DNA of 64,000 nucleotides, taken from assembly GCF_964204645.1 (NCBI RefSeq), contig NC_134030.1, positions 12,460,278 through 12,524,277 on the forward strand. Direction: 5' to 3'. Positions 61,640-64,000 of the stretch are shown piece after piece; the stretch's first letter is position 1, and each line of letters opens with the position of its first letter. This DNA comes from Tubulanus polymorphus. Its lineage: Eukaryota > Nemertea > Palaeonemertea > Tubulaniformes > Tubulanidae. The translations under genes were made by a program, and so were the position numbers. Under the pieces are notes generated by a model that did no database searches, had not been told where the DNA came from, and saw nothing but the letters and a program-made list of their open reading frames with translations.

Positions 61640-61734
61640 TTATGTTCTATTCGTCGATTTATGCTGTTTCAGCATGTCCAATCTTCTTTCTAATTTCGGC
61701 CGCGGTAACCTTGATCTATACCTCAGAACATGAT
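61640..61734 (-). CDS. Possible 3'-terminal coding exon of an unknown gene
   Basis: On the minus strand an acceptor (TTTTGTCTCATTCCAG) is followed by 30 codons, HVLRYRSRLPRPKLERRLDM then LKQHKSTNRT and TAA, with AATAAA shortly after. The basic, well-formed frame, acceptor and poly(A) signal together suggest a real last exon. A possible preceding exon is 62759-62725 (35 bases, SNCLVFEFKLQ), whose phase fits but which needs a GC-AG intron. No protein family is recognised. If real, the gene is convergent with CROT or lies within its last intron. Confidence 0.3.
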
Positions 61735-62315
61735 CTGGAATGAGACAAAATTTTAAAACTACACACAATTCCAATCAATAAACCAATAAATCAATATCCC
61801 TAATATCAATCATCTGGTGAAAAAGGTACAATGTAATAAGTGAAACCAGACGAAAATAAACGGGACTATTGTAACACTAGCTTATAACTTTTTCAATCAA
61901 CACTTATGATCACAGTACTCAAAACCTCTTTTTCAGTAATTTGTTCTGGCTGAAAGTATACGTTTCATTCTTCAGTTGTATGTAAACATAGGTTACTAGT
62001 AACTTGAGGAAATGTACTAACTCCCTAAATTAATAATGGAAAATTTCATTTTTATTTGTGTGATTAATTCAAATTTAGAAACTGTGCAATACCAGCTGAC
62101 CATTCAGTTCAATGTTAAGAAATCAAGTAGTAATATAGTATGCAAACAAGCCTCTTTTTCAAGACCGGACAGATTGTGATTTAAAAAGAGTTCATGGTGT
62201 TCTAGACCTACTTATTATTTAACCTTTGAAAAAGCTAGGCATGGACATGTTGTACTTGCAATGCATCAATCATGAAATACTTAGCAATGCATCAATCATG
62301 AAATAAATAACCCTG

Positions 62316-62596
62316 TGGCTCCAGTTACAGAGTCCGTAAACGGAGTGCGATAGCCGGGGCGATAGCTCTGGTTACGGAGGACAGTTAGCGCATGCACAAT
62401 ACAGTAAAATTCTGACTTGTAATATTGGGATTTGAAACCAAACCAAAAAGTATTAGAGCACTTTACCCACAGCGTCACAGCATACGACTGGAGGTTGGGT
62501 GAGTTAATTTATTTAAAGCCTCACCTTACCCTAACCCTATTCCTTCACGCATGCGCGTACATAGATATAGTGCGGATTTCCCCGTAACTGGAGCCA
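62316..62596. mobile_element. TIR element (281 bp)
   Basis: TGGCTCCAGTTACAGAG and CCGTAACTGGAGCCA are inverted ends. The interior contains GCGATAGC words and an ACCCTAACCCTATTCC stretch like that inside the 21.6-kb element. Confidence 0.55.
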
Positions 62597-63323
62597 GTTT
62601 GAATAAATAAAGTTGGATGAATTTGATTTAATTGATTCAGTACACGCCACAGATTTTGCCAATTACAGTACATTCAATTAATATCGTAGACTATAAATAT
62701 TTGATTAAACACAATAATACTTGCCTTGGAGCTTGAATTCAAACACCAGACAGTTCGAACTAAGAAATTAACCATGAAAATTGATTAAAAACAGCAACGA
62801 CTATCCCCAAAATAATTGCAAATGCGCACTGTGCAGGCCTGCATGCTCATTCCCAGTCCTTAGCTAGCCGTCGTGAAACGGTTTGAATCCTGTAAATGCC
62901 TGATAATTTTTCGAAGTCGATTTTGAATATTTGTATTTTTTTAAAACTCAACAGCGAATGCAAAGACATATAATAACCTTATTTTATTAATTTAACCAAA
63001 TGAAAATACAAACTCTATAGGTTGAAATGGACATTCGTGCTTGGGTTTTTGCACAATACGGAGTGGTATAAAAATCGATAGAACCACGTACGTGTTGAAA
63101 ATGTTGAAATTATGAGTACAGTTATGGCAATATTCTCATTCCAAAATTTATTTCGTGAAAATGTAGATGTTCAGCATTTGGAACCAACATGGGAATAGTT
63201 TATAACATGTACAATCACACGTGTTGCAGATTGGACTAACTCTGATATTAATCACATGTGTTATTCTATGACATGTGTGATCCCAGCAGTCACACATGGG
63301 ATCTGTATTGTTGAGCCAATCAC

Positions 63324-64000
63324 ATGTTTTATTGTCGGAAGTTTCGCCGTCGGTCTTCTCATCGTTCGTCGACGTCGGTTAGCGATGAAAGTGATTCTTC
63401 TAGTAGGTCGCGATCCCGTTCGAGGGACCGTCACCGAAGTCGGCATGATCGTCGGGATACTGGAAAATACCTGACTCAGAAGGATTTCCATGTATTTGGG
63501 GAGAAAATTTTAAACTTGTTATCTTCGTCGCAACAAGTCGCTGCAACCTCTACAACAGGTAAGCCTATTCCTGATTGTCCGGTTAGAAGTTCGCCAGCCC
63601 ACTCAGTTTTTCGGAATTCTGACTCTGAATTCCTGGATGCTGCGGTAGGGTCTGATTTCAATGAGGATCCGGTCCTAGAAGCGGCAATTCCTTCTGGGGT
63701 CGTTCCTGTCGCGAGCAATTGTGGGTTGCCCCAGACGATGGGGGCTTCCCTGGCTCGCAATGTATCCACGTCCCGTTCAGTTTTATCCGAACCAGCGGGG
63801 GACATGCCATTTTCTTTGTCAAGCACGGGGCAACTCGCGCTAAGCCCACAGCAGCTCCTCTGGTCGGTGAGTCAATGGAAGCTTATCGCCCGGACTCCGA
63901 TCTTAACGTTTTACGGGAATCGTCAGTGGTTTCGAGAGAATGGGCTCGATTGGATACGCAATTATGGGGTGAATGTCGGCCTGGAACATTTTCATTTCCC
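63324..64000 (+). CDS. Arg/Ser-rich open frame running off the right edge (retroelement gag or unknown gene)
   Basis: No stop codon for 225 codons from ATG 63324 to the window end. It begins MFYCRKFRRRSSHRS, then an Arg/Ser dipeptide region (SRSRSRSRDRHRSRHDRR, about residues 33-50), then TGKYLTQKDFHVFGEKILNL and an acidic Ser-rich stretch. From about 63800 another plus frame (RAKPTAAPLVGESMEAYR, then SREWARLDTQLWGEC) looks more protein-like to the end, so a frameshift or splice may lie near 63800. AACAG|GTAAGC at 63553-63563 is a consensus donor. Base composition is clearly more GC-rich than the neighbourhood. It could be the gag-like first frame of a retroelement or the first exon of an RS-type gene. 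I do not recognise the family. Confidence 0.45.
   Translation, partial: MFYCRKFRRRSSHRSSTSVSDESDSSSRSRSRSRDRHRSRHDRRDTGKYLTQKDFHVFGEKILNLLSSSQQVAATSTTGKPIPDCPVRSSPAHSVFRNSDSEFLDAAVGSDFNEDPVLEAAIPSGVVPVASNCGLPQTMGASLARNVSTSRSVLSEPAGDMPFSLSSTGQLALSPQQLLWSVSQWKLIARTPILTFYGNRQWFRENGLDWIRNYGVNVGLEHFHF

Noticed and set aside
1-64000. CRISPR arrays, operons or bacterial-type systems
   Set aside because: The window is clearly eukaryotic; spaced repeats here are transposon cores, not repeat-spacer arrays.

Overview
The window is animal nuclear DNA. It has multi-exon genes with GT-AG introns, AT-rich introns and intergenic stretches, canonical AATAAA signals, microsatellites, a tRNA-headed SINE and a dense population of small DNA-transposon derivatives. 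The repeat types (HINE/pearl-like elements with about 153-bp tandem cores, a SINE with the conserved central segment common in marine invertebrates, pogo- and piggyBac-type MITEs) together with an intronless peptide-receptor-like GPCR suggest a marine invertebrate, most likely a lophotrochozoan. The species cannot be named from this sequence.

Layout. (1) 1-7 kb, plus strand: the last five exons of cytosolic glycerol-3-phosphate dehydrogenase (GPD1-like), with its 5' part off the left edge. (2) 7-12 kb: no intact gene, but a decayed duplicate of the 3' flank of the neighbouring GPCR gene. (3) 12.1-13.1 kb, minus: an intronless class A GPCR. (4) 14.05-18.03 kb, minus: a six-exon gene, assembled here from splice signals and reading phase, for an 819-residue protein with one hydrophobic segment, a long cysteine-poor Asn-Gly-Gln/Pro-rich tract and a C-terminal CUB-like domain. 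(5) 18.4-19.8 kb: an array of inverted-repeat units saturated with TCGA/ATATCG words. (6) 20.8-36.0 kb, plus: an eight-exon coiled-coil gene (850 residues) resembling the centriolar-satellite protein CCDC14; its introns hold many foldback elements. (7) 36-52.8 kb: gene-poor and built of transposon remains. These include a 4.27-kb foldback element with about 846-bp arms carrying exon-like protein remnants, a piggyBac-like relic with a second element nested in it, and a recent 1,168-bp tandem duplication that contains a perfect 51-bp hairpin. (8) 52.8-58.4 kb, plus: the first eight coding exons of peroxisomal carnitine O-octanoyltransferase (CROT), up to and including the catalytic histidine; the rest lies beyond the window. 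(9) 58.4-64 kb: repeats, a possible terminal exon of a minus-strand gene at 61.6 kb, and an Arg/Ser-rich open frame that runs off the right edge.

The genes do not form a pathway. GPD1 and CROT are unrelated metabolic enzymes, and the GPCR and the CUB-domain gene are probably fast-evolving surface proteins. All exon boundaries were placed by eye from splice consensus, frame and family similarity. For the GPD1, CUB, CCDC14-like and CROT models every junction keeps the reading frame, which is the main support for them.
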